From an uncultured Alphaproteobacteria bacterium (GTDB taxonomy: Bacteria > Pseudomonadota > Alphaproteobacteria > RF32 > CAG-239), in assembly GCA_944391695.1 (NCBI GenBank), contig CALXUO010000022.1, positions 1 through 57,024 on the forward strand: 57,024 nt of DNA, written 5' to 3'. The notes below the pieces were generated by a model. That model did no database searches and was not told where the DNA came from. It saw nothing but the letters and a program-made list of their open reading frames with translations. This document shows, in pieces, positions 1 to 7,548 of the stretch (within the stretch, counting starts at the first letter, position 1; every line of letters starts with the position of its first letter). A program made the translations under genes and the position numbers.

Positions 1-10
1 TGGGCTCTTA

Positions 11-139
11 AAGTCCTTTCTCGGACTTACGACCCTTAGGAACCTAATCTCAATGCGGCAATATCTATATTGCCTGTTTCGATAAGGTTTTCTAAGATGT
101 TACAGACGAAAACTTGCCTAATGGCAACTTTTCGCTTAG
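11..139 (-). ncRNA. candidate structured RNA at the window edge, family not recognised
   Basis: No convincing reading frame explains the first 320 bases. The stretch instead carries a run of hairpins: AAGTCC/GGACTT (11-28), TTAGG/CCTAA (36-47), GGCAATA/TATTGCC (57-74) and a long arm of about 13 pairs (105-135) flanked by CTAAG/CTTAG (92-96 with 135-139). The outermost pair of the long arm is G-U only if the minus strand is the RNA, which mildly favours that strand. I do not find the landmarks of RNase P RNA, 4.5S RNA or tmRNA. It may extend past the window start, so its ends are unknown. Bases 240-320 are T-rich and hold nothing else I can name. Confidence 0.35.
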
Positions 140-323
140 CCATCCCGTTACCAAGGGTGTACTCTGACCTCAAAGCTATAGCGGCGTGGTTTTATCAACC
201 TTGCGGAAAACACCTTACATAACCAAAAAATAAAAATCAAGGGATTTTTTTGTTATTTTGCTATTTTTTTCTTTTTTATAGTGTATAATTTTTGAGATTT
301 GTGTTTTATGAAGATTGAAAATT

Positions 324-476
324 ATGACCGAAGATACCAAAAGCACCAAAAAAACCCGCGCCTCGCTTCGCTTTGACCGCGAGGCAAAAGCTTTGCAAAA
401 AAATTTGGAAAAACGAAAACTACAACAAAAAAAACGCCAAATGCTAAAGGAGAAAAAAGCTAATGGACAAGATTAA
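324..476 (+). CDS. small, highly basic protein overlapping murA
   Basis: A 50-residue reading frame starting MTEDTKSTKK and ending KKANGQD. It is mostly Lys, Arg and Gln, with an amphipathic stretch around residues 20-46 that looks like one long charged helix. No family is recognised. Its stop lies 14 bases inside murA, and the AAAGGAG that serves as the murA ribosome site lies within its last codons, so the two are probably translationally coupled. It may be a small RNA- or ribosome-binding protein (inference from charge only), or a leader frame for murA. It has no clear ribosome site of its own. Confidence 0.5.
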   Translation: MTEDTKSTKKTRASLRFDREAKALQKNLEKRKLQQKKRQMLKEKKANGQD

Positions 477-1758
477 AATCAGAGGCGGCAAAGTCTTAAA
501 CGGCAAAATTTTTATCAGCGGAGCCAAAAATGCCGCTCTGCCGCTTATCTGCGCCTCGCTTCTGACTGATGAGACCGTTACGCTGACCAATATGCCAATG
601 CTCTCTGACATCAAAGCGATGAATGCGCTTTTGGAGCAACTGGGTACCAAGATCAATGTTTTTGATGATTTTGTGGACGGACACGCCACCAAAACCTATT
701 CTTACCGCACCAAAAACATCGAAAGCCTGACCGCACCTTATGATTATGTCAGGAAAATGCGTGCCTCTTACTATGTCTTGGGGCCGTTGCTTGCCAAATA
801 CGGCAAATGCGAATTATCGCTGCCGGGGGGGTGTGCCATCGGGGCAAGACCTATGGACATTCATCTTGCTTCTTTGGAAAAAATGGGCGCCAAAATCGAA
901 ATCAAAAACGGCTATATCTATGCCGAAAGCAACGGCCGGCTTGAAGGAGCTCATCTTATTTTGCCGATTGCCTCGGTCGGGGCAACTTGCAATATATTGA
1001 TGGCAGCTGTTCTGGCCCATGGGCGGACGGTTATTGAAAATGCCGCCAAAGAGCCGGAAATCGGTGATTTGGCCAAAATACTTAATGCCATGGGCGGCAA
1101 GATAGAGGGAATCGGGACGTCGGTTTTGACAATTGACGGGGTTGAAGATTTGCACGGCACCGTACACAAAGTTATTGCCGACAGGATTGAGGCCGGGTCT
1201 TATGCCGTGGCGGCGGCAATCACTCGCGGCAGGATTGAGCTGATTAACGCCAGAGCTGAAACTTTGCGCCAGCCGTTGCAGGTTTTGCGCGATATGGGGG
1301 TTATGGTTGAAGAAACCGCCAACAGCATTATTGTTGATGCCAAAGGCCGCACGCTTATCGGCAAAGATATTATGACCGAGCCGTTTCCGGGCTTCCCTAC
1401 AGATTTGCAGGCGCAATTTTTGGCTTTGATGATGACGGCAGAAGGCGCCTCCATGGTTACCGAGACCATTTTTGAAAACCGTTTTATGCATGTGCCGGAA
1501 TTGTTGCGCATGGGCGCAAACATCAATGTCCACGGGCATGCCTCGGCTATTGTCAGGGGGGTTAAGAAATTATCCGGTGCGCCGGTGATGGCTACTGATT
1601 TGCGGGCTTCTTTTGCCCTTATTCTGGCAGGCCTGGTGGCCGAGGGCGAAACTGTCGTCAACCGTGTTTATCACCTTGATAGAGGATACGAAAAATTGGA
1701 AGAGAAATTGAAATCCGTCGGTGCAGATATTATAAGAATAAAGTCTGATGATGAATAA
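463..1758 (+). CDS. murA: UDP-N-acetylglucosamine 1-carboxyvinyltransferase
   Basis: This enzyme catalyses the first committed step of peptidoglycan synthesis, transferring enolpyruvate from PEP to UDP-GlcNAc in the cytoplasm. The 431-residue protein is the usual length and shows the two-lobed EPSP-synthase-like repeat. The active-site cysteine (the fosfomycin target) is Cys124 in LPGGCAIGARP, with the early KNAALP substrate-binding segment at 22-27. The start is fixed by AAAGGAG just upstream (446-452). It is followed 18 bases later by a lipoprotein gene with its own ribosome site, so both may share one transcript. Confidence 0.97.
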   Translation: MDKIKIRGGKVLNGKIFISGAKNAALPLICASLLTDETVTLTNMPMLSDIKAMNALLEQLGTKINVFDDFVDGHATKTYSYRTKNIESLTAPYDYVRKMRASYYVLGPLLAKYGKCELSLPGGCAIGARPMDIHLASLEKMGAKIEIKNGYIYAESNGRLEGAHLILPIASVGATCNILMAAVLAHGRTVIENAAKEPEIGDLAKILNAMGGKIEGIGTSVLTIDGVEDLHGTVHKVIADRIEAGSYAVAAAITRGRIELINARAETLRQPLQVLRDMGVMVEETANSIIVDAKGRTLIGKDIMTEPFPGFPTDLQAQFLALMMTAEGASMVTETIFENRFMHVPELLRMGANINVHGHASAIVRGVKKLSGAPVMATDLRASFALILAGLVAEGETVVNRVYHLDRGYEKLEEKLKSVGADIIRIKSDDE

Positions 1759-1776
1759 TTTTTATAGGAGAAAGTT

Positions 1777-2169
1777 ATGATGAAAAAACTGGTATTGGCG
1801 ATTGCTTTATTCTTGGCTGCTTGCGGCAGTGAACAAGAAACTCTTAAACCCGGATCTTACAAGTTGGTTGATTCGCTTAACAATGTGCCGACAATTCTTA
1901 ATTTGGGCGAGGACGGCAGGTTTAGCGGCAAAATCGTTAACAATATGATGGGAAATTATGAATTAACCGGAAAATCAGGGATTAAATTTTCTCAGGCGGC
2001 TACAACAATGATGATGGGACCTCAAGAAGCTATGGAATCGGAGCAAAACTTTTTGCAGATTTTGCCCAAAATAAAATCTTATAAAATGCAGGGCAATTAT
2101 TTGGTGCTCGTTACCGACAACGGCGGTGAGCTGGTGTTTGAGCCATATACCCCAAAACAAGATATGTAA
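1777..2169 (+). CDS. META-domain lipoprotein (HslJ-like)
   Basis: A 130-residue exported lipoprotein: hydrophobic signal 4-15, then lipobox LAAC with Cys16 as the lipidated residue. The remainder looks like a META/HslJ domain, with GSYKLVDSLNNVPTILNL early, a Gly-rich turn, FSQAATTMMM in the middle and the closing strands YKMQGNYLVLVTDNGGELVF. META proteins are periplasmic or envelope proteins linked to heat or antibiotic stress; the biochemical role is unknown. AGGAGAAAGTT lies just upstream. It probably follows murA on one transcript and ends at the shared hairpin with ftsY. Confidence 0.7.
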   Translation: MMKKLVLAIALFLAACGSEQETLKPGSYKLVDSLNNVPTILNLGEDGRFSGKIVNNMMGNYELTGKSGIKFSQAATTMMMGPQEAMESEQNFLQILPKIKSYKMQGNYLVLVTDNGGELVFEPYTPKQDM

Positions 2170-2177
2170 TATTTATT

Positions 2178-2209
2178 AAGAGCCGCTTTGAAAAAAGCGG
2201 CTCTTATTT
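2178..2209. terminator. bidirectional hairpin terminator between the META lipoprotein and ftsY
   Basis: Perfect arms AAGAGCCGCTTT/AAAGCGGCTCTT (2178-2205) followed by ATTTT on the plus strand and AATAAATATT on the other. It sits between two convergent stop codons and touches the ftsY stop. Confidence 0.75.
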
Positions 2210-3111
2210 TACAGTCCCACCAAAGAGGCGGCAAATTCTTGGGCGCTAAATTCTTTTAGGTCATCTATGCCCTCGCCCAAGCCGATGTAATATACCGGAA
2301 GCTCGGTCGCCTCGGTAACGGCTACCAAAACACCACCTTTGGCCGTGCCGTCAAGCTTGTTGATGATAAGCCCGTTGACAGAGGCAATTTCCTTAAAAGT
2401 CTTGGCTTGGTCAACCGCATTTTGACCGGTGGTGGCATCAAGACACAACAGGGTATGCTGCGGTGCCTCAGGGATGACTTTTTTAATAACCCGAATAATC
2501 TTTTTTAGCTCATCGGTTAGGTTGGTTTTGTTTTGCAAGCGACCGGCAGTATCAATAAACACGATATCATCGCCTTGCTTTACGGCCTCTGTCAGCCCGT
2601 CGAAACAAAGACCGGCGGCATCGGCTCCTTGAGCGGCAGAATAGATGCGAACTTGATTGCGCTCGCCCCAGATTTTGAGCTGCTCAACCGCGGCAGCACG
2701 AAAAGTATCGCCGGCAATCAGGCTGATTTTTTTGCCTTTGAATTTATGCGCCAGCTTGCCAATGGTGGTGGTTTTGCCGGCACCGTTGACGCCTACCATT
2801 AAAATTACGTGCGGTTTGGAGGATAGCTCGAACTTTTGCTCGCAAGGGGATAATATGGCGGCAATATCATCCTTGAGGGCGCGCTTAATTTCTTCGCTTG
2901 AAGCATCGCGGGCAATCTTGCGCGATGAAAAATTTTTGATAATTTCCGAGGTTGCCTGATAGCCCAAATCGGCCTCAAGCAATATCTCTTCCAAATCATC
3001 TAATGATGAGGCATCAAGACGGCGCTTGGTAAAAATATCGCTGATACCACCGCCCAGCTTGTCTGAGGTCTTTTTTAGGCCTGAGGTTAGCTTGTTAAAC
3101 CAGTTAGTCAT
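2209..3111 (-). CDS. ftsY: signal recognition particle receptor FtsY
   Basis: A GTPase that docks SRP-ribosome complexes at the inner membrane for co-translational insertion. The 300-residue protein has only the NG core: a helical N domain (1-95), then G1 GVNGAGKTTT (107-116), the insertion-box region DTFRAAAVEQL (135-145), G3 DTAGR (187-191), and TKLD replaced by NKLD (251-254). The long acidic A domain of gammaproteobacterial FtsY is absent, as in many alphaproteobacteria. Its ATG overlaps the end of mtaB by 8 bases, so the two are co-transcribed and probably translationally coupled. Confidence 0.97.
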   Translation of the reverse strand: MTNWFNKLTSGLKKTSDKLGGGISDIFTKRRLDASSLDDLEEILLEADLGYQATSEIIKNFSSRKIARDASSEEIKRALKDDIAAILSPCEQKFELSSKPHVILMVGVNGAGKTTTIGKLAHKFKGKKISLIAGDTFRAAAVEQLKIWGERNQVRIYSAAQGADAAGLCFDGLTEAVKQGDDIVFIDTAGRLQNKTNLTDELKKIIRVIKKVIPEAPQHTLLCLDATTGQNAVDQAKTFKEIASVNGLIINKLDGTAKGGVLVAVTEATELPVYYIGLGEGIDDLKEFSAQEFAASLVGL

Positions 3112-4147
3112 TTGTTATCTCCCCTTGTTGGCGCAAAATATGAGCCCGACGACGCCTTTCTTCAACATCGACCTGCGGCATTAGCGCGGCCGGAGTGCCG
3201 GGGCGCTCGGAATAGGGAAATACGTGCAGGTGCGTAATGCCGGCTTCTTGCACCAATTTAACGGTGTTTTCGAATTGCTCTTTGGTTTCGGTCGGAAAAC
3301 CGCAAATAAAATCGGCACCAAAAGTGGCCTCCGGTCTGACGGCACGAATTTTGGCGCAAAGATTGATTACATCCTCGCGGCTGTGGCGGCGTTTCATCCG
3401 CTTTAGAATCAGATTATCGCCGGACTGAACCGAAAAATGAAAATGCGGCGCAATATTTGGGTATTTTCCTACCAGCTTAATAAACTCATCATCTATGGCT
3501 GCCGGATCAAGCGAGCCAAACTGCAATGACGGAATGAGAGGAATCGCCGCCAAAATCTCTTTGACCAAACCGCTGAATGAGGGCTTGTAGGAGCAGGCAT
3601 CGACACCGGTTAGGCATATCTCGGCAAAACCTTGGGCCAACAGCTCTTTGATTTGGCTGATAATTTCTTGCGCCGGCACCGAGCGGTTGTGTCCGCGGGC
3701 AAAGGGGACTATGCAATAAGTGCAACGATGATCACAGCCTTGTTGAATCTGGACAAAAGCACGCTGGCGCCCCTCGAATCCGGTGATGATGAAATCATCA
3801 TGGCCGTCATAGGAAAAAATATCGCCGACGATGCTCTTTTCGCTCAAATCTTGAGACAATATCTTGTCAATTGAGGCTTTTTCCTTGTTGCCCAAGACTA
3901 AGTCAACCTCAGACATGGCGGAAAATTTTTGCGGATTAATCTGTACGGCACAACCGGTTGCCACAATGCGGGCGGTTGGGTTCTCGCGCCGTAGTTTGCG
4001 TAAACATTGGCGGCACTGGCGCTCGGCCTCTTGAGTTACGGCACAAGTATTGACAACTATAACATCATCAAGGTGCGATAGTTTTTCTTTGATTACCTCG
4101 GACTCATAGGCGTTGATACGGCAACCGAATGTGATTACTTTTACCAT
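3104..4147 (-). CDS. mtaB: tRNA t6A37 methylthiotransferase MtaB, lacking the C-terminal TRAM domain
   Basis: A radical-SAM enzyme that converts t6A37 to ms2t6A37 in tRNAs reading ANN codons. The UPF0004 domain carries the auxiliary-cluster cysteines Cys9, Cys35 and Cys66. The radical-SAM motif is CDHRCTYC (Cys138, Cys142, Cys145), and the FICGFPTET segment is typical. At 347 residues it is about 60-80 shorter than usual family members: it ends shortly after the helix HILRQQGE, where the TRAM RNA-binding domain normally follows. The stop overlaps the ftsY start, so the short form looks stable rather than a recent break. The start MVKVITFGCRINAYES matches the family. Confidence 0.9.
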   Translation of the reverse strand: MVKVITFGCRINAYESEVIKEKLSHLDDVIVVNTCAVTQEAERQCRQCLRKLRRENPTARIVATGCAVQINPQKFSAMSEVDLVLGNKEKASIDKILSQDLSEKSIVGDIFSYDGHDDFIITGFEGRQRAFVQIQQGCDHRCTYCIVPFARGHNRSVPAQEIISQIKELLAQGFAEICLTGVDACSYKPSFSGLVKEILAAIPLIPSLQFGSLDPAAIDDEFIKLVGKYPNIAPHFHFSVQSGDNLILKRMKRRHSREDVINLCAKIRAVRPEATFGADFICGFPTETKEQFENTVKLVQEAGITHLHVFPYSERPGTPAALMPQVDVEERRRRAHILRQQGEITND

Positions 4148-4294
4148 TTTGTCAAAAATTCCTTACAATTGCGGCCATAATAAAAGCAAAAATGCTCAAG
4201 CGCAAGCCCTAAAAAGCGGCAATTATAAATTTATTAAGATTTGTCTGTTATTATGCCCGACAATAAATGAGAAATTTGATAAGGAGATATAATC

Positions 4295-5104
4295 ATGAAA
4301 TCTAAAGTTGTGTTATCGTTGCTGGCCGGTGTGGCTTTGTTTGCCACAAAGGCTCAGGCCGAAGATATTACGGCGCCGCTTTATCTGCCAAGTGATTTTG
4401 AAACTCTGTCTGATACATCGGTAGCCTATAAACGTACCAAATTTGAAGATTTGGGAGCTAAAGAAGATTTGATTGCAAGAGAGCAATTGTTAATCGGTTT
4501 TGGGAATGAGGCCGCGGTTATGGTTAATATCGGCAACAGATTTAATACCAAGGGGCTTACTAACCAAGATTATAACAACGAACATAACTTTGATTATGAG
4601 CTGGGTGTGAAAAAGAATTTGCGCTTGTTTAACGATTTGATGATGCAAATCGGTGCTTCTTACTATACTTTTAGCCCCCGCAGTTGGTATGGGCACAGCG
4701 CAGAGACCAAAGAAATGATCCGCGAGACTTATGGCAATACACGTTGGTATAAAGAACTGCGCGGCGAGGTTAAACTGGCCAAAGAGCTGGAGGACGGGCT
4801 GACACCTTATGTATCTTTTGGGGTTGACGGCAATATTGATGATGCCGACAGAGATTTGTATTATACCGCTTTTGCCGGAGTTCACAAATTGGAATATAAT
4901 TTTGCTTTTGATGCCGGCCTGCGCTATGAATTTCAGTTTGGCAGCGATGACATCAGCTCTTTATATATGCAAGGCTCGGCGGACTATTTCTTGAATGATA
5001 ATATGACACTTGGTGCATATTTGGATTATCAGTTTGCCGATTCATCTTATGAAGAGGTTGATTATGGCTATACTACCGAGTTAAGATTTAAGGTGCTATT
5101 TTAG
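4295..5104 (+). CDS. predicted outer-membrane beta-barrel protein
   Basis: A 269-residue exported protein: signal peptide 1-22 (cleavage after AQA), then alternating strands rich in Tyr, Phe and Asn, such as LRGEVKLAKEL, PYVSFGVDG and MTLGAYLDYQF. It ends in Phe (ELRFKVLF), the C-terminal signature recognised by the BAM machinery. About ten to twelve strands are plausible. No specific family is recognised; a porin-like or structural outer-membrane role is inferred. A strong AAGGAGAT site precedes the ATG. It is monocistronic, ending at the hairpin at 5123-5159. Confidence 0.7.
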   Translation: MKSKVVLSLLAGVALFATKAQAEDITAPLYLPSDFETLSDTSVAYKRTKFEDLGAKEDLIAREQLLIGFGNEAAVMVNIGNRFNTKGLTNQDYNNEHNFDYELGVKKNLRLFNDLMMQIGASYYTFSPRSWYGHSAETKEMIRETYGNTRWYKELRGEVKLAKELEDGLTPYVSFGVDGNIDDADRDLYYTAFAGVHKLEYNFAFDAGLRYEFQFGSDDISSLYMQGSADYFLNDNMTLGAYLDYQFADSSYEEVDYGYTTELRFKVLF

Positions 5105-5122
5105 ATAGACGTTGTGAAACAC

Positions 5123-5159
5123 AAAAAAAGCTCCTTTTTTTGAAAAAGGAGCTTTTTTT
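5123..5159. terminator. strong bidirectional terminator
   Basis: Arms AAAAAAAGCTCCTTTTT/AAAAAGGAGCTTTTTTT with U-tracts for both strands. It closes the barrel gene on the plus strand and directly overlaps the stop of the mini-flagellin gene on the minus strand. Confidence 0.9.
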
Positions 5160-5442
5160 AGTAGAACAGACTTAGGATACTGCGGGCCGAGATTGAGGCA
5201 AGCGAGAGGGAGTTAATCGCCAACTGTTGGCGGGTCTCAAGCGAGAGGTAGATGATGGAATATTGGTTGCCCAATTCCGCGGTCAAAGAGCGGGCTTGAT
5301 AATAACTTGAGGCATTGTCGATAGCGGAATTTACCTTTTTGCCGGTGGCAAGAATAAGTTGGGTCTTGTCCATTTGGGTGGCAATGTTTTTTAGGCTCAG
5401 CAAATTGCTGCGCATGGAGGCGTTGAGAGTTATATTACTCAT
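5158..5442 (-). CDS. mini-flagellin: flagellin N-terminal and C-terminal segments joined, core missing
   Basis: The frame is intact, 94 residues long. Residues 1-55 (MSNITLNASMRSNLLSLKN, then TGKKVNSAIDN) match the N-terminal D0/D1 start of alphaproteobacterial flagellins. Residues about 66-94 (TRQQLAINSLSL, then SILSLFY) match the C-terminal D0 end. The roughly 180 or more residues that form D1 to D3 are missing. A GCGAGG ribosome site lies 6 bases before the ATG, and the terminator sits on the stop, so it is a compact self-contained gene. It could be an internally deleted relic or a functional minimal filament or cap subunit. No other flagellar gene is present in this window. Confidence 0.75.
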   Translation of the reverse strand: MSNITLNASMRSNLLSLKNIATQMDKTQLILATGKKVNSAIDNASSYYQARSLTAELGNQYSIIYLSLETRQQLAINSLSLASISARSILSLFY

Positions 5443-5474
5443 CTGACACCTCGCTTTCCAGATACAACAAAACC

Positions 5475-5528
5475 TTCTGCCAAATTGGTAGCAGAAAGCT
5501 CAAAATCCCTTAAGGGGCGATGTGTCAA
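5475..5528 (-). promoter_or_regulatory. leader and possible promoter of the mini-flagellin
   Basis: On the minus strand there is a TTGACA -35 (5523-5528) with a poor -10 TTTTGA (5500-5505) at 17 bases. The spacer carries a perfect 10-base palindrome CCCTTAAGGG (5507-5516). Downstream, the leader forms a hairpin with arms TTCTGC/GCAGAA (5475-5496) before the ribosome site. The palindrome could be an operator; the hairpin could be a post-transcriptional control site of the kind known in alphaproteobacterial flagellin leaders (inference). Confidence 0.35.
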
Positions 5529-5570
5529 TTCTTGCAACAACATCCTGGTTGTATCCTTTAGTTTTGTTAA

Positions 5571-5605
5571 CAAAAACTCGTGCGGCAAGCTACTTCCGCA
5601 CGAGT
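5571..5605 (-). terminator. terminator of ldh
   Basis: Perfect arms ACTCGTGCGG/CCGCACGAGT (5576-5605) followed on the minus strand by TTTTTG. It lies about 30 bases after the ldh stop. Confidence 0.85.
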
Positions 5606-5636
5606 CTAATCTATCATCTTTTCGGTAAAGAAAAAG

Positions 5637-6584
5637 TTAATTATTCTTAATTAATGCCAAAGCTTCGTCAGAAAATTTTTTCATCTTTTCGACACTTTCT
5701 TTTAAGAGTAAACTCTCATTATCGTCAAGTTTGGGGTATAGGACATCGTGTACTCCCCTTTTGCCAATTACTGTCGGCATGGAGATACATACATCTTTAA
5801 CCCCGGCTACTTCCAAATGATGCGATGAAACCGTGAGAATCGCATACTCGTTGGTGGTTATGGCCTGACAAATCCGGCACAAGGCCCCGGCTATGCCATA
5901 AAAAGTTGCCCCTTTGCCATTAATAATTTTATAGGCTGCGTTGCGGACATCATCGTCAATACGCGCTTTGACCTCGTCTGTTATCGGACGGCCAAGTTCT
6001 TCGCCTAATTTGCGCAAGGGAATCGTTCCGCCATCACCATTTGACCAACACAAAACCTCGCTGTCGCCATGCTCGCCCAAAACATTGGCGTGAATTGATT
6101 TGGGCGAAACCCCCAGGTGATAACCAAGGTCGGTGCGGAATCGGGCTGTGTCCAAAACCGTGCCGCTGCCAATCACCCTCTCTTTGGGAAAACCCGAAAG
6201 TTTTAGAGCAACCTCGGTCATGACATCTACCGGATTGGTGGCAATAACCAATGTGGTGTCCGGGGCATTGGCTACAATCTGCGGAATTATGGAGGCAAAA
6301 ATTTTGACATTGCGCTCTAACAAATCTGTTCGGGTCTCGCCGGGTTTTTGATTGGCTCCGGCGGTAACTATTACTACCTCGCAACCACATAAGTCTTTGT
6401 AATCTCCGGATTTTACCTTGTTGGCATAGGCAAAAGGTGCCGCATGGGCTATGTCGGCCGCCTCTGCCCAAGCCCTGTCTTTATTCATGTCAATCAAAGT
6501 TATTTTGCGAGCAACACCCCTCATTATCAGGGCAAATGCCGTGGCCGAACCAACAGCTCCGGCTCCGATTATTCCTACCTGCAT
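5637..6584 (-). CDS. ldh: L-lactate dehydrogenase
   Basis: Interconverts pyruvate and L-lactate with NAD(H). The 315-residue protein has the Rossmann motif GIIGAGAVGSA (4-14). Gln79 in GANQKPGETR is the specificity residue that marks lactate rather than malate dehydrogenase (malate enzymes carry Arg). Catalytic His172 lies in GEHGDSEV. The start is the ATG at 6582-6584, preceded by GGAG. A longer reading frame upstream adds 25 unlike residues and is rejected. It stands between two terminators and so is probably transcribed alone. A fermentative step fits a gut-like habitat (inference). Confidence 0.92.
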   Translation of the reverse strand: MQVGIIGAGAVGSATAFALIMRGVARKITLIDMNKDRAWAEAADIAHAAPFAYANKVKSGDYKDLCGCEVVIVTAGANQKPGETRTDLLERNVKIFASIIPQIVANAPDTTLVIATNPVDVMTEVALKLSGFPKERVIGSGTVLDTARFRTDLGYHLGVSPKSIHANVLGEHGDSEVLCWSNGDGGTIPLRKLGEELGRPITDEVKARIDDDVRNAAYKIINGKGATFYGIAGALCRICQAITTNEYAILTVSSHHLEVAGVKDVCISMPTVIGKRGVHDVLYPKLDDNESLLLKESVEKMKKFSDEALALIKNN

Positions 6585-6630
6585 ATTATTTACTCCTTTG
6601 TTGTTTTTTTGTTTTATGTAACCGCAAAAG

Positions 6631-6670
6631 CAAAAAAAACAACCCCCAATTATCGCCATGGGGGCTGTTT
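6631..6670 (-). terminator. terminator of the small acidic membrane protein gene
   Basis: On the minus strand, AACAGCCCCC pairs with GGGGGTTGTT, followed by TTTTTTTT. It lies in the ldh leader, so ldh must have a promoter in the next 45 bases or depend on read-through. Confidence 0.75.
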
Positions 6671-6683
6671 ATAAGAAATTTAT

Positions 6684-6944
6684 TTATTCTTCAACGATGG
6701 TTTCATCTTCATTGGCTGTTGCGGCGGGGTTTTCCTCAACAACTTCAACAGCCTCTTCAACTGGCTCCTCGTCAACTACAACAATTTCTTCCTCCGTAGC
6801 AATATCAGCTGCCGGCATTGCTGCTCCGCTTTCAACAGCAACTGTTTCCTCGGCAACAACCGGGGCTTGCTGATTGTCTTGCAACAAAGCAGCCAAGCCA
6901 AGTAAAATTACCAAAACAACAATTATGTAAATCAGTTTTTTCAT
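6684..6944 (-). CDS. small membrane-anchored, Glu/Ala-rich protein
   Basis: 86 residues. Residues 4-20 are one hydrophobic segment (IYIIVVLVILLGLAALL), after Lys-Lys. The rest is very acidic and low in complexity, dominated by Glu, Val and Ala, and would lie outside the inner membrane in the periplasm. No family is recognised. AAGGAG is placed well before the ATG, and a good promoter lies at 6978-7006. The acidic tail could bind cations or a basic partner (inference). Confidence 0.55.
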   Translation of the reverse strand: MKKLIYIIVVLVILLGLAALLQDNQQAPVVAEETVAVESGAAMPAADIATEEEIVVVDEEPVEEAVEVVEENPAATANEDETIVEE

Positions 6945-6977
6945 ATCTTCTAAGCTCCTTGTTAAATTACTGTTTCT

Positions 6978-7006
6978 AAATTAAGCATTGTGTTCGGCTT
7001 TGTCAA
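6978..7006 (-). promoter_or_regulatory. sigma-70 type promoter of the acidic membrane protein gene
   Basis: Minus strand: TTGACA (7001-7006), a 17-base spacer, then TAATTT (6978-6983), about 35 bases upstream of the ATG. Confidence 0.6.
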
Positions 7007-7143
7007 TATTATTTAATGCTTATTAAGTGTTTTTAATCCGGCAAAACATAAAAAATTATTTTATACCCTTGACTTTTTTGTTTTAATTTCAACTTGTTAG
7101 ACCAAAAACAGCTCTCTTATTGTGCGTTTTTTTGAAATAATAC

Positions 7144-7172
7144 TTGTCAAATTAAATAAAATAGTGCTAACT
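7144..7172 (+). promoter_or_regulatory. possible promoter of acpP
   Basis: TTGTCA (7144-7149), a 17-base spacer, then CTAACT (7167-7172). The -10 is weak. The rest of the 6945-7233 gap is AT-rich with nothing else evident. Confidence 0.35.
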
Positions 7173-7233
7173 AAGAGCGAACGACCTTGTGAAAGGTTTG
7201 GTTAATTGTTTTAATTTTTTTGAGGTTTACATT

Positions 7234-7467
7234 ATGACTGATACAGCAAATCGCGTTAAGAAAATCGTTGCAGAGCATCTTGGCGTTGAAGAATCTAAAG
7301 TTACTGAAAACGCCAGCTTTATTGACGATTTGGGCGCAGATAGTTTGGATACAGTAGAATTGGTTATGGCTTTTGAGGAAGAGTTCGGTTGCGAAATTCC
7401 TGATGATGCCGCTGAGAAAATTCTGACTGTTAAAGACGCTATTGACTATCTTTCAAAGAATGCTTAA
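7234..7467 (+). CDS. acpP: acyl carrier protein
   Basis: Carries growing fatty-acyl chains on a phosphopantetheine arm for the fatty-acid synthase and lipid A enzymes. It has 77 residues, the standard length; the attachment serine is Ser37 in [10 protein letters not shown]. It is strongly acidic, as usual. The start is [10 protein letters not shown], chosen over an upstream in-frame start because GAGG (7222-7225) fits it and the family begins there. It lies directly upstream of fabF, the classical acpP-fabF order. Confidence 0.97.
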   Translation: MTDTANRVKKIVAEHLGVEESKVTENASFIDDLGADSLDTVELVMAFEEEFGCEIPDDAAEKILTVKDAIDYLSKNA

Positions 7468-7490
7468 GTCTGAATGGCTTTAGGAAAGTT

Positions 7491-7529
7491 AATGAAACTC
7501 GCTTGATTATTGGTTAAGCGGGTTTCATT
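7491..7529 (+). promoter_or_regulatory. hairpin between acpP and fabF
   Basis: Arms AATGAAACTCGCTT (7491-7504) and AAGCGGGTTTCATT (7516-7529) pair along 14 positions with G-U pairs on either strand. No T-tract follows, so this is more likely a processing or stability element that lets acpP be made in excess of fabF than a full terminator (inference). Confidence 0.5.
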
Positions 7530-7548
7530 GGTTTATGAGGCTTTATAA

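Noticed and set aside
814..1539. A 241-codon open frame on the minus strand inside murA
   Set aside because: It runs antisense through the whole of a clear murA; its composition (many His, Gln, Arg) is that of a shadow frame, with no ribosome site or family likeness.
5637..6584. Malate dehydrogenase instead of lactate dehydrogenase
   Set aside because: The specificity position is Gln (GANQKPGETR), which marks lactate dehydrogenases; malate enzymes have Arg there.
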